A stretch of DNA of 64,000 nt from Geobacter sp. SVR (GTDB lineage Bacteria; Desulfobacterota; Desulfuromonadia; Geobacterales; Pseudopelobacteraceae). The notes beneath the pieces were generated by a model, which was given only the letters and a program-made list of their open reading frames with translations, was not told the origin of the DNA and did no database searches. The stretch covers positions 186,001-250,000 of the forward strand of contig NZ_AP024469.1 of NCBI RefSeq assembly GCF_016865365.1, written 5' to 3'. The position numbers and the translations under genes are program-made. The number at the start of each line of letters is the position of its first letter. Positions within the stretch are counted from its first letter, which is position 1. Below, piece after piece: positions 55,463 to 64,000 of this stretch.

Positions 55463-56443
55463 TTATCCCCCTACCTGCGACATCGTAAAATTCTTATGGG
55501 TGTAGCCATCCTGCGAGATATTATGGCGCTCCGGTTTTCTGGTAACGATTCTCCTCAGCACCTCGGCCAGTCCTTCGCGATCCGGTGGCCGCAGCCAGGG
55601 GAGCAGGTCCGTTTTTGCGTCGCTGAAGAGACACCCCTTGGCCTGACCGGTGGAGGTGACCCGGATGCGGTTGCATTCGCAGCAGAAATGACCGGACACG
55701 GCGGTGATGATGCCGATGCTGCCCCGTGCACCGGGGATGCGAAAATCCCGTGACGGTCCGGCAAACGGCCCCTTGTCCACCTGCTCCAGGGTGTAACGTT
55801 CAGCAATTTGCTCAAGGATTTCTTCACCGGAGATGCAGTAGCGCTGCCAGTCATCTTCCTTAGCCGCAGGCATATACTCTATGAAGCGGATTGAATTGCC
55901 GTGCGACAGGGTCTTGTCGGCAAAATCGAGTATTTCAGCATCGTTGACCCCACGCATAATAACGCAATTGATCTTGGGTGGAGGAAATCCGGCCTGCTCT
56001 GCGGCGTCCAGTCCGGACAGTACCCGCTTCAGGTCGCCGCCACGGGTAATCTCACTGAAGGTCTGGGGATTGAGGGAATCGAGGCTGACGTTCAGTCGCT
56101 GCACTCCAGCCTTGTGCAGGTCCGCCGCCATCTCTGCAAGCAACAGACCGTTGGTGGTCAGGGCCAGATGTCGCAGCCCGCGAATAGCAGATAGTTTCCC
56201 CAGAAAACTGACAATTCCGGCTCGGACCAGCGGCTCACCGCCGGTGATACGGATCTTCTCGATGCCCAGCTCCAGTGCGGTTTCAGCAATCAGTAGCAAC
56301 TCTTCATAACTGAGCACCGCTGCATGCCCCTTCTTTACGACGCCCTCCTTGGGCATGCAGTAGAAACAACGCAGGTTACAGCGATCAGTCACGGACAAAC
56401 GCAGGTAATTTATAGTCCTACCGTATGAATCAAGAAGTGCCAT
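55463..56443 (-). CDS. moaA: MoaA, GTP 3',8-cyclase
   Basis: 326 aa radical-SAM enzyme for the first step of molybdopterin synthesis. The N-terminal cluster is C22-x3-C26-x2-C29 (RCNLRCFYC); the C-terminal cluster is CCECNRIRVTSTGQAKGCLF; the chain ends in the activating GG. ATG 56443 overlaps the moeA end by 14 bp and follows GGGGGAAAC. Confidence 0.96.
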   Translation of the reverse strand: MALLDSYGRTINYLRLSVTDRCNLRCFYCMPKEGVVKKGHAAVLSYEELLLIAETALELGIEKIRITGGEPLVRAGIVSFLGKLSAIRGLRHLALTTNGLLLAEMAADLHKAGVQRLNVSLDSLNPQTFSEITRGGDLKRVLSGLDAAEQAGFPPPKINCVIMRGVNDAEILDFADKTLSHGNSIRFIEYMPAAKEDDWQRYCISGEEILEQIAERYTLEQVDKGPFAGPSRDFRIPGARGSIGIITAVSGHFCCECNRIRVTSTGQAKGCLFSDAKTDLLPWLRPPDREGLAEVLRRIVTRKPERHNISQDGYTHKNFTMSQVGG

Positions 56444-57653
56444 ATGCGGTTTCCCCCATCTCGAAACCGCGATCCAGCAGAGTAATTTCAGCGGAACTTC
56501 CAGATGTAATAGTAGTGTTCGCATCCAGCTTCATCAGACCGTTGCACTGGGTAAGAGATGTCAGGTTGGCGGAACTCTGGTTGCCGGTACTTGTTGCCAT
56601 GTAGACGCCATGTTTCAGTGTAACCTGCATCCTGACAAGATGGGGACGCCCCCCCCCGTTCTTCATCTCTTCGAGCAAATTAGCCCTGACTACTGGCCTG
56701 AAGATGCGGGTATGCCCCATCATCTTCAGCATGGCCGGACGGACGAACATTTCGAAGGCAACCATTGCCGCCACCGGATTACCTGGCAAGGCAAATACCG
56801 GTTTTTCCTCAAGTATTGCAAATGCCACAGGCTTTCCCGGTTTCATATTCACCTTCCAGAAGAGCAATTCCCCACTCAAAGCCTGTATGGATTCCTTGAC
56901 GAAATCTCGATCACCGACCGACACTCCGCCGGTGGTGATGAGAATATCAGCATGAAGCCCCTCAAGAATTTTCTCTCTGGTTGCTTCTCCGCTGTCTGCA
57001 GCGACACCGATCAAAATCGGCTCGCCTCCTACTTCCAGCACCTGCGCTGCCAAGCTGTAACTGTTACTGTTGATGATTCTGCCGGATACAGGGATTGAAC
57101 CCGCATCAAGCAGTTCATCGCCGGTGGCCAGAATGGCGACTCGCACTTTTCGATAGACTTTGACTTCAGTTCTACCAAGCGATACCATCAAGCCAATTTC
57201 CTGGGGACGAAGCACCGATCCGGATGCGACAACAAGATCGTTTGCCCGCACATCCTCGCCCCGTCTCCTGATGTGAGCCCCCGATGTAACTTTGGCAACC
57301 AGGCGTATTCCGTTAGTGGTCTGCTCCACCTCCTCGATCGGAGCTACCGTATCGCATCCAGGCGGGATCGGAGCGCCGGTCATGATCTTGACTGCCTCAC
57401 CCGGAGCAACCAGCGTTGTCTGTTCACTTCCCGCTGGAATGAAACCAGCGACTACCCACTGTTCGCGAACCGATGTAGTTGAGGAAAAAGCATACCCATC
57501 CATAGCGGAATTGTCCGTCATGGGGATATCCCATGGGGCATGGACGTTTTCGGCAATAACCCTCCCCGCAGCTTGCAAAAGCGGCACGTCCTCCATCGGC
57601 ATAAACCTTGTGCGACTCAAAACAATCTGTTGTGCTTCTTCAATAGCAATCAC
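56430..57653 (-). CDS. moeA: MoeA molybdopterin molybdenumtransferase
   Basis: 407 aa. PMTDNSAMDGYAF near residue 45 and TTGGVSVGDRDF, with LPGNPVAAMVAFEMFV, are MoeA hallmarks. It inserts molybdate into adenylylated molybdopterin. A GTG at 57653 directly after the tatA stop (TAACGTG), with GAGG upstream, is the likely start; longer frames overlap tatA. Frequent partner of moaA in such islands. Confidence 0.92.
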   Translation of the reverse strand: MIAIEEAQQIVLSRTRFMPMEDVPLLQAAGRVIAENVHAPWDIPMTDNSAMDGYAFSSTTSVREQWVVAGFIPAGSEQTTLVAPGEAVKIMTGAPIPPGCDTVAPIEEVEQTTNGIRLVAKVTSGAHIRRRGEDVRANDLVVASGSVLRPQEIGLMVSLGRTEVKVYRKVRVAILATGDELLDAGSIPVSGRIINSNSYSLAAQVLEVGGEPILIGVAADSGEATREKILEGLHADILITTGGVSVGDRDFVKESIQALSGELLFWKVNMKPGKPVAFAILEEKPVFALPGNPVAAMVAFEMFVRPAMLKMMGHTRIFRPVVRANLLEEMKNGGGRPHLVRMQVTLKHGVYMATSTGNQSSANLTSLTQCNGLMKLDANTTITSGSSAEITLLDRGFEMGETAYGTS

Positions 57654-57654
57654 G

Positions 57655-57837
57655 TTAAACCTCAATATTTTTGTGCTGCTCGGTCTCGATGGTCGTCGGT
57701 TCACCTTCGGCTGCTTTCTTGAAGCCGCGAATCGCGCCGCCCAATGAGGAACCAAGCTGCGGTAATTTACCCGGACCAACGATCACCACCAAAATAACAA
57801 GAATTATTATCAACTCCGGCATTCCGATTCCAAACAT
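57655..57837 (-). CDS. tatA: TatA/TatE-like twin-arginine translocase subunit
   Basis: 60 aa: MFGIGMPELIIILVILVVIVGPGKLPQLGSSLG, one membrane helix with the GPGKLPQLG hinge, then an amphipathic helix and charged tail. Forms the Tat pore. Located between tatC and moeA. Confidence 0.92.
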   Translation of the reverse strand: MFGIGMPELIIILVILVVIVGPGKLPQLGSSLGGAIRGFKKAAEGEPTTIETEQHKNIEV

Positions 57838-57913
57838 GGAATTTCTCCTTTTCGTGTTTCACCACGCATATTTCACGGTGACTTGCATGTGAATTACCAA
57901 ACAATTATCAAAG

Positions 57914-58756
57914 TTAAACTGTAATAGGCTCCAGAGAGAGTTCCTTCTTCTTTCCGAAGATCAGGGCCACCCAGATGCTGATTTCATACATCAGGTACAT
58001 AGGAATCATAATGACGAACATAGTGATCAAGTCGGCGTGGAAAGCAGATACAATAGAACTGGCCAGAAGGGCATATTTGCGCTTAGGGGCCAGTATATGG
58101 TAGCTGACCAGCCCGAAACGCGACAGGATCAGAGTCAGAATTGGAAGCTCGAAGATCAGGCCAAAAACCAGTATCAAGCGCAGGCAGAAGTTGATGTAGG
58201 CGCTGATGTTAAACCAACTCTGCAACCCCTCGGCCTCGTAGGAGAGTGAAAAATTGATGATCACCGGCCAGATCACAATAAGGAAGAACATGGCCCCGAG
58301 ACAGAAAGTGAGCGAAGCGGCGGTGACAAAAGGGACGACCAGACGTCGTTCCTTACGGGTGAGTCCAGGCGCGATAAATTGCCACAACTGGTGGAACACA
58401 ACCGGCAGGACCAGAATGAAACCGGCCAGCATGGAAATCTTGCACTGAATGAAGAACGGCTCCAGAGGTGCGCTGTAGTTAAGGAGGTGCTTCTTCGGTG
58501 GGGCTGAAATCTCCTGCTCCAGCTTGTAGTGCCTGTAAAGCGCCGGAGCGTGCTGTTTGACCTGGAGGTATACTAGTTTCTTAATCTCGGTCAGGTAGGT
58601 CCGGCCGGTTAGCGGGCGTTCCACGAATTCCAGAATAGCGCCGGAAAAGTTCCATGCCACGCCCATGCCGATCACCACGGCCACAACGATGATGATCAGC
58701 CTTTTTCTCAGCTCGGTTAGGTGTTCTATAAAGGGAATGGTTTTGCTTTCAGTCAT
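57914..58756 (-). CDS. tatC: TatC twin-arginine translocase subunit
   Basis: 280 aa with six helices. HLTELRKRLI at the N-terminus, the conserved FHQLWQFIAPGLTRKERR loop and a central periplasmic insertion are typical. TatC reads the RR signal peptide. Here it serves, at least by location, the molybdoenzyme with SRRLFLQ. Confidence 0.95.
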   Translation of the reverse strand: MTESKTIPFIEHLTELRKRLIIIVVAVVIGMGVAWNFSGAILEFVERPLTGRTYLTEIKKLVYLQVKQHAPALYRHYKLEQEISAPPKKHLLNYSAPLEPFFIQCKISMLAGFILVLPVVFHQLWQFIAPGLTRKERRLVVPFVTAASLTFCLGAMFFLIVIWPVIINFSLSYEAEGLQSWFNISAYINFCLRLILVFGLIFELPILTLILSRFGLVSYHILAPKRKYALLASSIVSAFHADLITMFVIMIPMYLMYEISIWVALIFGKKKELSLEPITV

Positions 58757-58865
58757 GCGTGAACCTATTTGTCGGACAAACTAAGCGGAAAAACTGAGTC
58801 GTCGGTCAGCGGGATAGAATAAAAAACATTTATGCAGCATGTTATAACTGCCGAAAGAAAGCCGG

Positions 58866-59036
58866 TCAGCTTTCTTTCGGTTTGATTTCGATCTCGTCCT
58901 TACCTTCAGACGCCTTCTTGAAATTACGAATCGACTTGCCCACCGCTCCGCCAATCTCCGGCAGACGACCGGCCCCAAACACAACCATGACTATGACAAG
59001 TATAATAATCATCTCCGGCATTCCGAATCCAAACAT
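58866..59036 (-). CDS. tatA: TatA-like translocase subunit (56 aa)
   Basis: Too short for many gene callers. It reads [20 protein letters not shown], then [21 protein letters not shown] and a charged end [18 protein letters not shown] precedes ATG 59036. A paralogue of the tatA at 57655-57837; the two flank tatC. Confidence 0.9.
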   Translation of the reverse strand: MFGFGMPEMIIILVIVMVVFGAGRLPEIGGAVGKSIRNFKKASEGKDEIEIKPKES

Positions 59037-59064
59037 GAGAGGCCTCCTTTTATAACTGCTCGTG

Positions 59065-59116
59065 TTAACCTCCTGTTAAATGCCACAACAACGTGACATT
59101 CAACAGGAGGTGTTAA
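59065..59116. promoter_or_regulatory. Long imperfect hairpin between torD-like gene and tatA
   Basis: Arms TTAACCTCCTGTTAAATG and CATTCAACAGGAGGTGTTAA pair with two extra bases on one side. It contains ribosome-site-like AGGAGG sequence on both strands and could attenuate transcription into the tat genes or terminate the catalytic operon. Confidence 0.4.
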
Positions 59117-59206
59117 TCAGGCTAGTGACAAACGTTGTGTGTAACGTCTTCACCATATCCCTTCTTTGTCCTGATAATGGGGATAATGAGTAAATCTCTC
59201 TGCATC

Positions 59207-59818
59207 TCAGGCAATCATCAAAACCTCATCAAGGAGCAGGGCCGCACCTTTATAAAACTTGTTTGCATCAGAATCAGTAATCGTAGCAATAAATGCGGGA
59301 GCCCACTGTTTCATGTGGTCGTTGATAAACCCGCCCCTAGCGTTTTCAAGCGCCTGCAACATTTCCTGCTGCCCCGTTTCATGGGCAGCAATCATCTCTC
59401 CGGCCAGATAGCTCAGAAACTCAAGCTCAATACTGATATGGTCGTCCGGAGTACTGTACAGATCCTTCACCGCCATCCCGGCTTCAAGATATCTCCGCCT
59501 AACATCGATAGTTTCATCAGTCATAAGTTGATGTGATTCCGAGAGATACCAGGATGCATATGGAATTGCTACCTGCTTGATTGGCCCAAGAAACAGGCGG
59601 GTAAATTCCATAGCAAGTTCGTCTTGTAATTCTTCGAGGTTGTTGCTGTGAAGACGGGCCACTTCAACCATCTGAAGCATCCCCTTTGAAGCATCAGCTT
59701 CTGTCTCCGATGGTAGTTTCATCGCTGCCAGTTCACGCAAAAGTTCCAGAGTTGGTTCACTGTAAAAAATCCGGGCCAGCATGTTGTAAACAAATATCTC
59801 TCCATGTAATTCCTGCAT
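59207..59818 (-). CDS. TorD/DmsD-like molybdoenzyme chaperone
   Basis: 203 aa, all-helical. Family features: YNMLARIFYSEPTLELL at the start, EFTRLFLGP and PYASWYLSE in the middle, and HISIELEFLSYLAGEM. These chaperones hold the apo-catalytic subunit and its Tat signal until the cofactor is in. AAGGAGG precedes ATG 59818; it follows the catalytic subunit by 89 bp. Confidence 0.9.
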   Translation of the reverse strand: MQELHGEIFVYNMLARIFYSEPTLELLRELAAMKLPSETEADASKGMLQMVEVARLHSNNLEELQDELAMEFTRLFLGPIKQVAIPYASWYLSESHQLMTDETIDVRRRYLEAGMAVKDLYSTPDDHISIELEFLSYLAGEMIAAHETGQQEMLQALENARGGFINDHMKQWAPAFIATITDSDANKFYKGAALLLDEVLMIA

Positions 59819-59907
59819 ACAGATCCTCCTTATTATCGTAAAAAAGCGGTGCCTGCTTGTTCTTGGCAGGCACCGCCATCTTTGAAGCATCTGCTAACCA
59901 ACGTTGC

Positions 59908-62754
59908 TTAGGCCTTCTTTACCCGCACGACCATATCGGCATAGGCCGGGAAACCCATGACCGGACTCAAGGCATCCGGATCAACCAGATCATTGTGGCT
60001 CGGGGTATAGCCCCTGCTTTCGTACGCAGGCCCCATCCCTTTGCTGAACCTTCCGCCTGAAGCAAAGGCCATCTTGACAATGCCCGGTCGCATACCACCG
60101 GAAGCAAACACTTTGCCTTTGGTTGACTTACCCAAAGGGTTTTCCACAACAATGAGGTCGCCATTCTTGATCTTCAGCTTCTTGGCGTCATCATCGTTCA
60201 TCCAGATGGTAGCAACTGAGTACGTATTCTTTTTGAACTTCATCTTGATGGTTTTCATCGGTTCATTACCGGTCGGCATCGCCTCAGGAACCTCTGACTC
60301 AAACTCGTTGTTCATCGGTTGCCAATGGCCTTCAGCCTTGACTTCACCCAGCCAGGGCACCATCTGGGTGCCGCTCATGCTTTGGTGTATGCGACCGCAA
60401 ATCAACTGGAACGGATAATCCTTCGCATATTTCTGGTAGGCAGGGTTGGTGTAAGGGTTCCACTTGGTCTCAAACCAGAAGAAGGTTGTGGGGAATTTTG
60501 CAAAGCCGATCTCTTTCAACCCCATCGGTACATCTCCGCCAGCCTTCTCGATCTTCTCGTTATGCGATTTGTAACCGCCATACCGCTTGCCGCCTTCGGT
60601 CCAGTCAAACACGAACTCGATCATTTTGGTGGAGGTATTGGGGAAAAACTTGTTCGGCTCATCGGCATTGTGTTTCTTGTAGCGATGCCAGCTCATCGGC
60701 CAGATGGCAACGCCGTTGTTGTTGCGCAACCACTGGACGGTCACCGGCTTGCCCTTGACCGTCTTTTTCTCATTGTCTACAGATGCATCTCCTTTTTCCA
60801 GAGATTCCGGTGTGCCGATAAGCTTGTATCCCTCCGGATATTGAGGATACGGAAGCGGCGTACCGACGTTGACGCGACCGGGGGATACCGCCAGCATCTC
60901 ATTGACAAAATCCTCTTCTGACTTGTACTTTTCCCAGAAATCAGAACCCTTGATATCCTTGTCGCCATAATCCACCAGCTTCTTTGCCAGCATGTTCATG
61001 ATATCGGTCGGCTTCTTGGATTGGTGCAGCGGCTCTATCACCGCATCACGGTTATAGATTACCTGATGGGAAGGATAGATGTCTGAAAGACTCATCCTCT
61101 CCGCATAACTAGCCTCCGGCAGGATCACGTCTGCATAGAGGGCGCTCTCCAGATTGAGTGAGTCGATGAATACCGTCAACTCAACCTTGTAGTTACCTTT
61201 TGTATCCTTTGCCGTCAGCGAATCTATCCAGCGATCAGGGCGACTTCCGGTCAAAACAGCGTTGCCGGTGCGCAATACGAACGCCTTGATCGGGTATTTG
61301 TGGCCACGGAACGGACCATACTTGATCTCGACGCCATCTTTGAAGGCATTGGGGTAATCGGCCACCACATCATCCCATCCAGCTGGGTACTTGCTGCCGA
61401 AGAGGTCCATATGCAGGTGCTCAACCTCGCCTTCAACCTCCTTGCCGCCGATCATTCGTTTAATCTTCTTGCCCTTGAATTGCTTGCCGGAGGCCGAGCC
61501 GCCCTTGTCGGACTTGACCAGTTCGGTATCAATGGCACCACCGGGGGCATCAAAGTTACCGGTAATGATGTTCAGCACCGTACCGATGATGGAGCAGCAG
61601 TAGCCATTGTAGTGATGACCAGGAGACTGCATGCCCCAGACCAGTGCAGCCGGCTTGGTAATGCCGAACAGATGTGACAGATCTTCAATCTGTTTTTTGT
61701 CAAGACCTGTCCTGTTGGCGGCCCATTCGGTACTGAAATAACTCAAGCCGTTGATCGGGTCTTTCTTGCCCCACCATACCTTGAATTCCGCCATGAACTC
61801 GTCCCATCCCTTGACGAACTTTTTCATGTTCCAATCGATGTATTTCCGGTTCGGATCGTTTTGGTTATCGTTCTCAAGGATGTAGCGCAGCATGGCGGCG
61901 AACAGGTCGCCGTCGGTGCCGGCGCGGGGTGACAACCACATATCGGCACGGGCTGCCGTATTGCTCAGAGACGGGTCAATTACAACCACCTTGCAGCCAT
62001 TCTCAACCTGGGCAGCAAGGGTGCCGCGCTGTTCGTAGTAAATACGTGTAGCGACAAAAGGGTTCCAGCCGTTGTAGATAATCAGCTTGGACTTGTACTC
62101 ATAGTTCTGTTTGAGCGAACCATCAGGTTGACGCACCAGTTGCGGTCGCATGATATCCGGCTCAATCCGCTTGCCACCCAACATCAGCTTGGGACCATGG
62201 CGGCGTGGCGTGTCACAGATGGAGCCGTGCTCCACGCAGTTGGGTGTGCCGAGGGCGAAGAAGAGCCGGTGATACTGGTCGCGGTCGGTGACGTCGCCGG
62301 CGTCCATAATTATCGATTCAGCCCCGTAGTTTTTCTTGATCTTGGTCAGCTTTTCGGCGATATAGTCGGTCGCCTCTTCCCAACTTACCCGCTTGAACTT
62401 TCCTTCCCCCCTGGCGCCGACCCGGATCATTGGATACTTCAGGCGATAGGGAGAATAGACCAGTTGCTGGCCTGCCGCTCCTTTGGCGCAGCAGGTTCCG
62501 GCATTCATGGGCACTGCCTTGTTGCCGTAAATTTTGGCGATCTTGCCGTCCTTCACCCACATCTCCATGCCGCATTCAGCCGGGCACATGGCATCAGCGG
62601 TATACTTGACGGTGTACTTTCCCATCTCAACCTGCATAGCTTCAGCTTCGGCCGGAGAGAGTTTTTTTAAGTGGAGCAGGCCGCTCTGGGTAACAGCCGT
62701 TGCCCCGGCCAGCGCACCGGCATATTGTAAAAAGAGTCTTCTTGATATCTGCAT
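59908..62754 (-). CDS. DMSO-reductase-family molybdoenzyme, Tat-exported catalytic subunit
   Basis: 948 aa. Tat signal SRRLFLQYAGALAGATA (4-20), then a cluster-binding region with C57-x3-C61 and C88-C89, but Met65 where the third Cys normally stands. GSICDTPRRHG (C180) is a likely molybdenum ligand region. The mature enzyme would be periplasmic with an exported ferredoxin subunit. Phs/Psr, Arr, Srd and antimonate reductases share this plan; I cannot assign the oxidant. The arsenic-rich surroundings make a metalloid possible but do not prove it. Confidence 0.9.
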   Translation of the reverse strand: MQISRRLFLQYAGALAGATAVTQSGLLHLKKLSPAEAEAMQVEMGKYTVKYTADAMCPAECGMEMWVKDGKIAKIYGNKAVPMNAGTCCAKGAAGQQLVYSPYRLKYPMIRVGARGEGKFKRVSWEEATDYIAEKLTKIKKNYGAESIIMDAGDVTDRDQYHRLFFALGTPNCVEHGSICDTPRRHGPKLMLGGKRIEPDIMRPQLVRQPDGSLKQNYEYKSKLIIYNGWNPFVATRIYYEQRGTLAAQVENGCKVVVIDPSLSNTAARADMWLSPRAGTDGDLFAAMLRYILENDNQNDPNRKYIDWNMKKFVKGWDEFMAEFKVWWGKKDPINGLSYFSTEWAANRTGLDKKQIEDLSHLFGITKPAALVWGMQSPGHHYNGYCCSIIGTVLNIITGNFDAPGGAIDTELVKSDKGGSASGKQFKGKKIKRMIGGKEVEGEVEHLHMDLFGSKYPAGWDDVVADYPNAFKDGVEIKYGPFRGHKYPIKAFVLRTGNAVLTGSRPDRWIDSLTAKDTKGNYKVELTVFIDSLNLESALYADVILPEASYAERMSLSDIYPSHQVIYNRDAVIEPLHQSKKPTDIMNMLAKKLVDYGDKDIKGSDFWEKYKSEEDFVNEMLAVSPGRVNVGTPLPYPQYPEGYKLIGTPESLEKGDASVDNEKKTVKGKPVTVQWLRNNNGVAIWPMSWHRYKKHNADEPNKFFPNTSTKMIEFVFDWTEGGKRYGGYKSHNEKIEKAGGDVPMGLKEIGFAKFPTTFFWFETKWNPYTNPAYQKYAKDYPFQLICGRIHQSMSGTQMVPWLGEVKAEGHWQPMNNEFESEVPEAMPTGNEPMKTIKMKFKKNTYSVATIWMNDDDAKKLKIKNGDLIVVENPLGKSTKGKVFASGGMRPGIVKMAFASGGRFSKGMGPAYESRGYTPSHNDLVDPDALSPVMGFPAYADMVVRVKKA

Positions 62755-62765
62755 GGATTCCCTCC

Positions 62766-63431
62766 TTATTTATTAAGATCGCCGTCGGCAAGTTTGAACA
62801 GATTGGCATCGCGAAGGATATATGGACTCTTCGGCTTGGTGTCAAATTCCGGGTGCCAGAGTTCCGTCTTGTTGTCACGGACCAATTTGGCAATTTCGCT
62901 GTTTGGATCGTTCAAGTCGCCGAAAATACGCGCTAAACCTGGGCAGTTCCTGACGCAGGCCGGCTCCTCGATTCCCTGGGCGAGACGATGACTACAGTAA
63001 TCGCATTTGTCCACCATCCTAAGTTCTTTGGCAGTTTTGCCGCTGACTTCCTTGACCTTTTTGGCAAAAGGTTTCGGATCGTTTTTCACCGGGAGATGCG
63101 GATGGAGATAGCGGGCACCGTAGGGACATCCATTTACGCACCGGCCGCAGCCGATGCAGAGATCCCTGTTCACCATAACAACGCCATCCTCGCGCTTGTA
63201 GGTTGCTCCTTTTACCGGGCAGGGCTCAATGCAGGGCGGTTCTGCACAGTTGTTGCATAATTTGGGGAAAAAATGACGTTTTGCATCAGGATAAGCCCCC
63301 TCTTCGGCAAAATCCACTTTCGAGCGGAATTTACCCATCGGTACGGCATTTTCCATCTTGCAACTTACCTGGCACGAGGTGCAACCGACGCACCTGCGCA
63401 GATCCACCAGTAATCCGTACTGTTTGGACAT
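62766..63431 (-). CDS. Four [4Fe-4S] cluster electron-transfer subunit (PsrB/ArrB-like)
   Basis: 221 aa with four Cys sets: CVGCTSCQVSCKMEN, CNNCAEPPCIEPCP, CIGCGRCVNGCPYG and CDYCSHRLAQG...CVRNCP. No signal peptide, so it would be exported by hitch-hiking on the Tat-bearing catalytic subunit. It precedes that gene by 11 bp. No NrfD-like membrane anchor gene is visible; electrons may come from a c-type cytochrome or an anchor elsewhere. Confidence 0.94.
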   Translation of the reverse strand: MSKQYGLLVDLRRCVGCTSCQVSCKMENAVPMGKFRSKVDFAEEGAYPDAKRHFFPKLCNNCAEPPCIEPCPVKGATYKREDGVVMVNRDLCIGCGRCVNGCPYGARYLHPHLPVKNDPKPFAKKVKEVSGKTAKELRMVDKCDYCSHRLAQGIEEPACVRNCPGLARIFGDLNDPNSEIAKLVRDNKTELWHPEFDTKPKSPYILRDANLFKLADGDLNK

Positions 63432-63468
63432 GTGTACTCCTCCTTTGAAAGATTAATCTTTACTACGC

Positions 63469-63485
63469 CATCAAGAAACATGCCG
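63469..63485 (-). promoter_or_regulatory. Possible sigma-54 promoter of the molybdoenzyme operon
   Basis: Minus strand CGGCATGTTTCTTGATG: GG and GA are spaced like the -24/-12 elements, but the -12 GC is GA. It lies 37 bp upstream of the ferredoxin subunit start, and a sigma-54 activator gene is next door. Confidence 0.35.
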
Positions 63486-63528
63486 ATTTTTTTCATCATA
63501 ATAACAGATAGTTGAACGGGACACACCT

Positions 63529-63570
63529 ATGCAGCGCCTGCGCAGGTGTGCAGCCATTGCACAGGCGCAT
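63529..63570. promoter_or_regulatory. GC-rich inverted repeats, possible enhancer site
   Basis: Contains the 10-bp palindrome CCTGCGCAGG (63537-63546) and a related half site TGCACAGGCGCA (63558-63569). Position about 60-90 bp upstream of the possible sigma-54 promoter suits activator binding. Confidence 0.4.
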
Positions 63571-63589
63571 GGAGAAAAAACGGAACCAG

Positions 63590-64000
63590 TTACTCAGGAA
63601 GACCTGAAGAACTTTCCAGCAGTTTTTTGCGGAGGGTATTGCGGGCAATACCGAGCAACCGGGCTGCCTGCACCTGATTCTGACCGGTCAAGGACAGCGA
63701 TTTTGTCACCATGCCGGTTTCAATCTGCTGAATAATATCCGGCAGACTACATGGCAGATTATTGGCAAACAGACGCTCGATAAAATCGTCAACCAGCCTG
63801 TTGCACGACTGGAGCGATTGAAAACAGCATGCATGACCATCTGAAACGGAAAGCAGCAGTTCCAGGGAGTTGTCGGTGGCCAGAAGCACAGCCTTCTGGA
63901 TGACGTTTTCAAGCTCGCGGACATTGCCCGGCCAGGTATGGTTCCTGAGACGCTCCAGACTTTCCGAGGCAATGCTGCGAATATTCTTGTTGAAAAGTTG
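63590..64000 (-). CDS. Sigma-54-dependent activator (C-terminal part)
   Basis: The frame is open to the window edge; 136 residues are visible. WPGNVRELENVIQKAVLLA is the end of the AAA+ domain of NtrC-type activators, followed by a linker and a Fis-type helix-turn-helix (NQVQAARLLGIARNTLRKKL). It is on the same strand and just upstream of the molybdoenzyme operon, so it probably switches that operon on. Sensor domain outside the window. Confidence 0.92.
   Translation of the reverse strand, partial: QLFNKNIRSIASESLERLRNHTWPGNVRELENVIQKAVLLATDNSLELLLSVSDGHACCFQSLQSCNRLVDDFIERLFANNLPCSLPDIIQQIETGMVTKSLSLTGQNQVQAARLLGIARNTLRKKLLESSSGLPE

Noticed and set aside
58781-58984. 67-codon frame between tatC and the torD-like gene
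   Set aside because: Out of phase with the real 56-aa tatA at 58866-59036, which has the correct motif and ribosome site.
59908-62754. Calling the molybdoenzyme arsenate reductase ArrA
   Set aside because: Subunit plan and context fit, but the Cys motif deviates and I cannot separate Arr, Psr/Phs, Srd and antimonate reductases by eye.

Overview
The window looks like bacterial chromosome from a metal- and sulfur-respiring anaerobe. A tungsten aldehyde:ferredoxin oxidoreductase, a two-subunit periplasmic molybdoenzyme with Tat genes, a DUF2703 protein, several CcdA/thioredoxin sets and repeated ars genes are the combination usual in Geobacter-type Desulfuromonadia. That placement is inferred from gene content only; no rRNA or other marker is present, and I saw no tRNA, rRNA or CRISPR array.

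Left part (1-22.4 kb, essentially all minus strand). After a partial aldehyde:ferredoxin oxidoreductase and a few housekeeping or regulatory genes, the region becomes a metalloid-stress island. Read in the direction of transcription (right to left) it holds: a truncated arsA, arsD, a Cys-rich membrane protein, a CcdA-like protein, a FabH-like ketoacyl synthase, a second arsD, cyclopropane fatty acid synthase, a Cys-rich MarR regulator, thioredoxin, a VKOR-DsbA fusion, CcdA, dnaJ/cbpM/dnaK, DUF2703, two hsp20 genes, a third arsD with a complete two-domain arsA, two YlbF-family genes and a flavoprotein. Between 3.2 and 5.2 kb, the intergenic gaps contain decayed fragments of genes found elsewhere in the window.

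Middle (22.47-50.91 kb). A module of about 6.95 kb is repeated four times in direct tandem, bounded by five copies of one 650-bp IS200-type element: IS-(cargo-IS)x4. Each cargo holds an unknown 128-aa gene; a minus-strand periplasmic/redox operon (Spy-like protein, PepSY-like protein, 102-aa secreted protein, BFD-like [2Fe-2S] protein, TM0996-type small thioredoxin, exported thioredoxin, CcdA/ArsG-like transporter); and a divergent plus-strand operon (ArsR regulator, 54-aa CGPGC protein, CPC-type P1B ATPase). The unit lengths are fully explained by six homopolymer-length differences, several of which break reading frames.

Right part (50.9-64 kb, minus strand). An operon of a CcdA-like transporter, an ArsP_1-type permease, a response regulator and a histidine kinase is followed in coordinates by a molybdoenzyme island. 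In transcription order that island has a sigma-54 activator (partial), a four-cluster ferredoxin subunit, a Tat-exported catalytic subunit, a TorD-like chaperone, tatA, tatC, tatA, moeA, moaA and a MOSC protein.

How the parts may work together (inference): the two-component system next to the array probably controls both its own operon and the amplified operon, because the two promoters share an array of four 11-bp direct repeats. Trivalent metalloid or soft metal would be bound by Cys tails (CGPGC/CC motifs recur on many unrelated proteins here), passed by ArsD to ArsA or to transporters, while the CcdA/thioredoxin modules keep periplasmic thiols reduced and the chaperones handle protein damage. 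Amplification of the cargo suggests selection by a toxic metal or metalloid.
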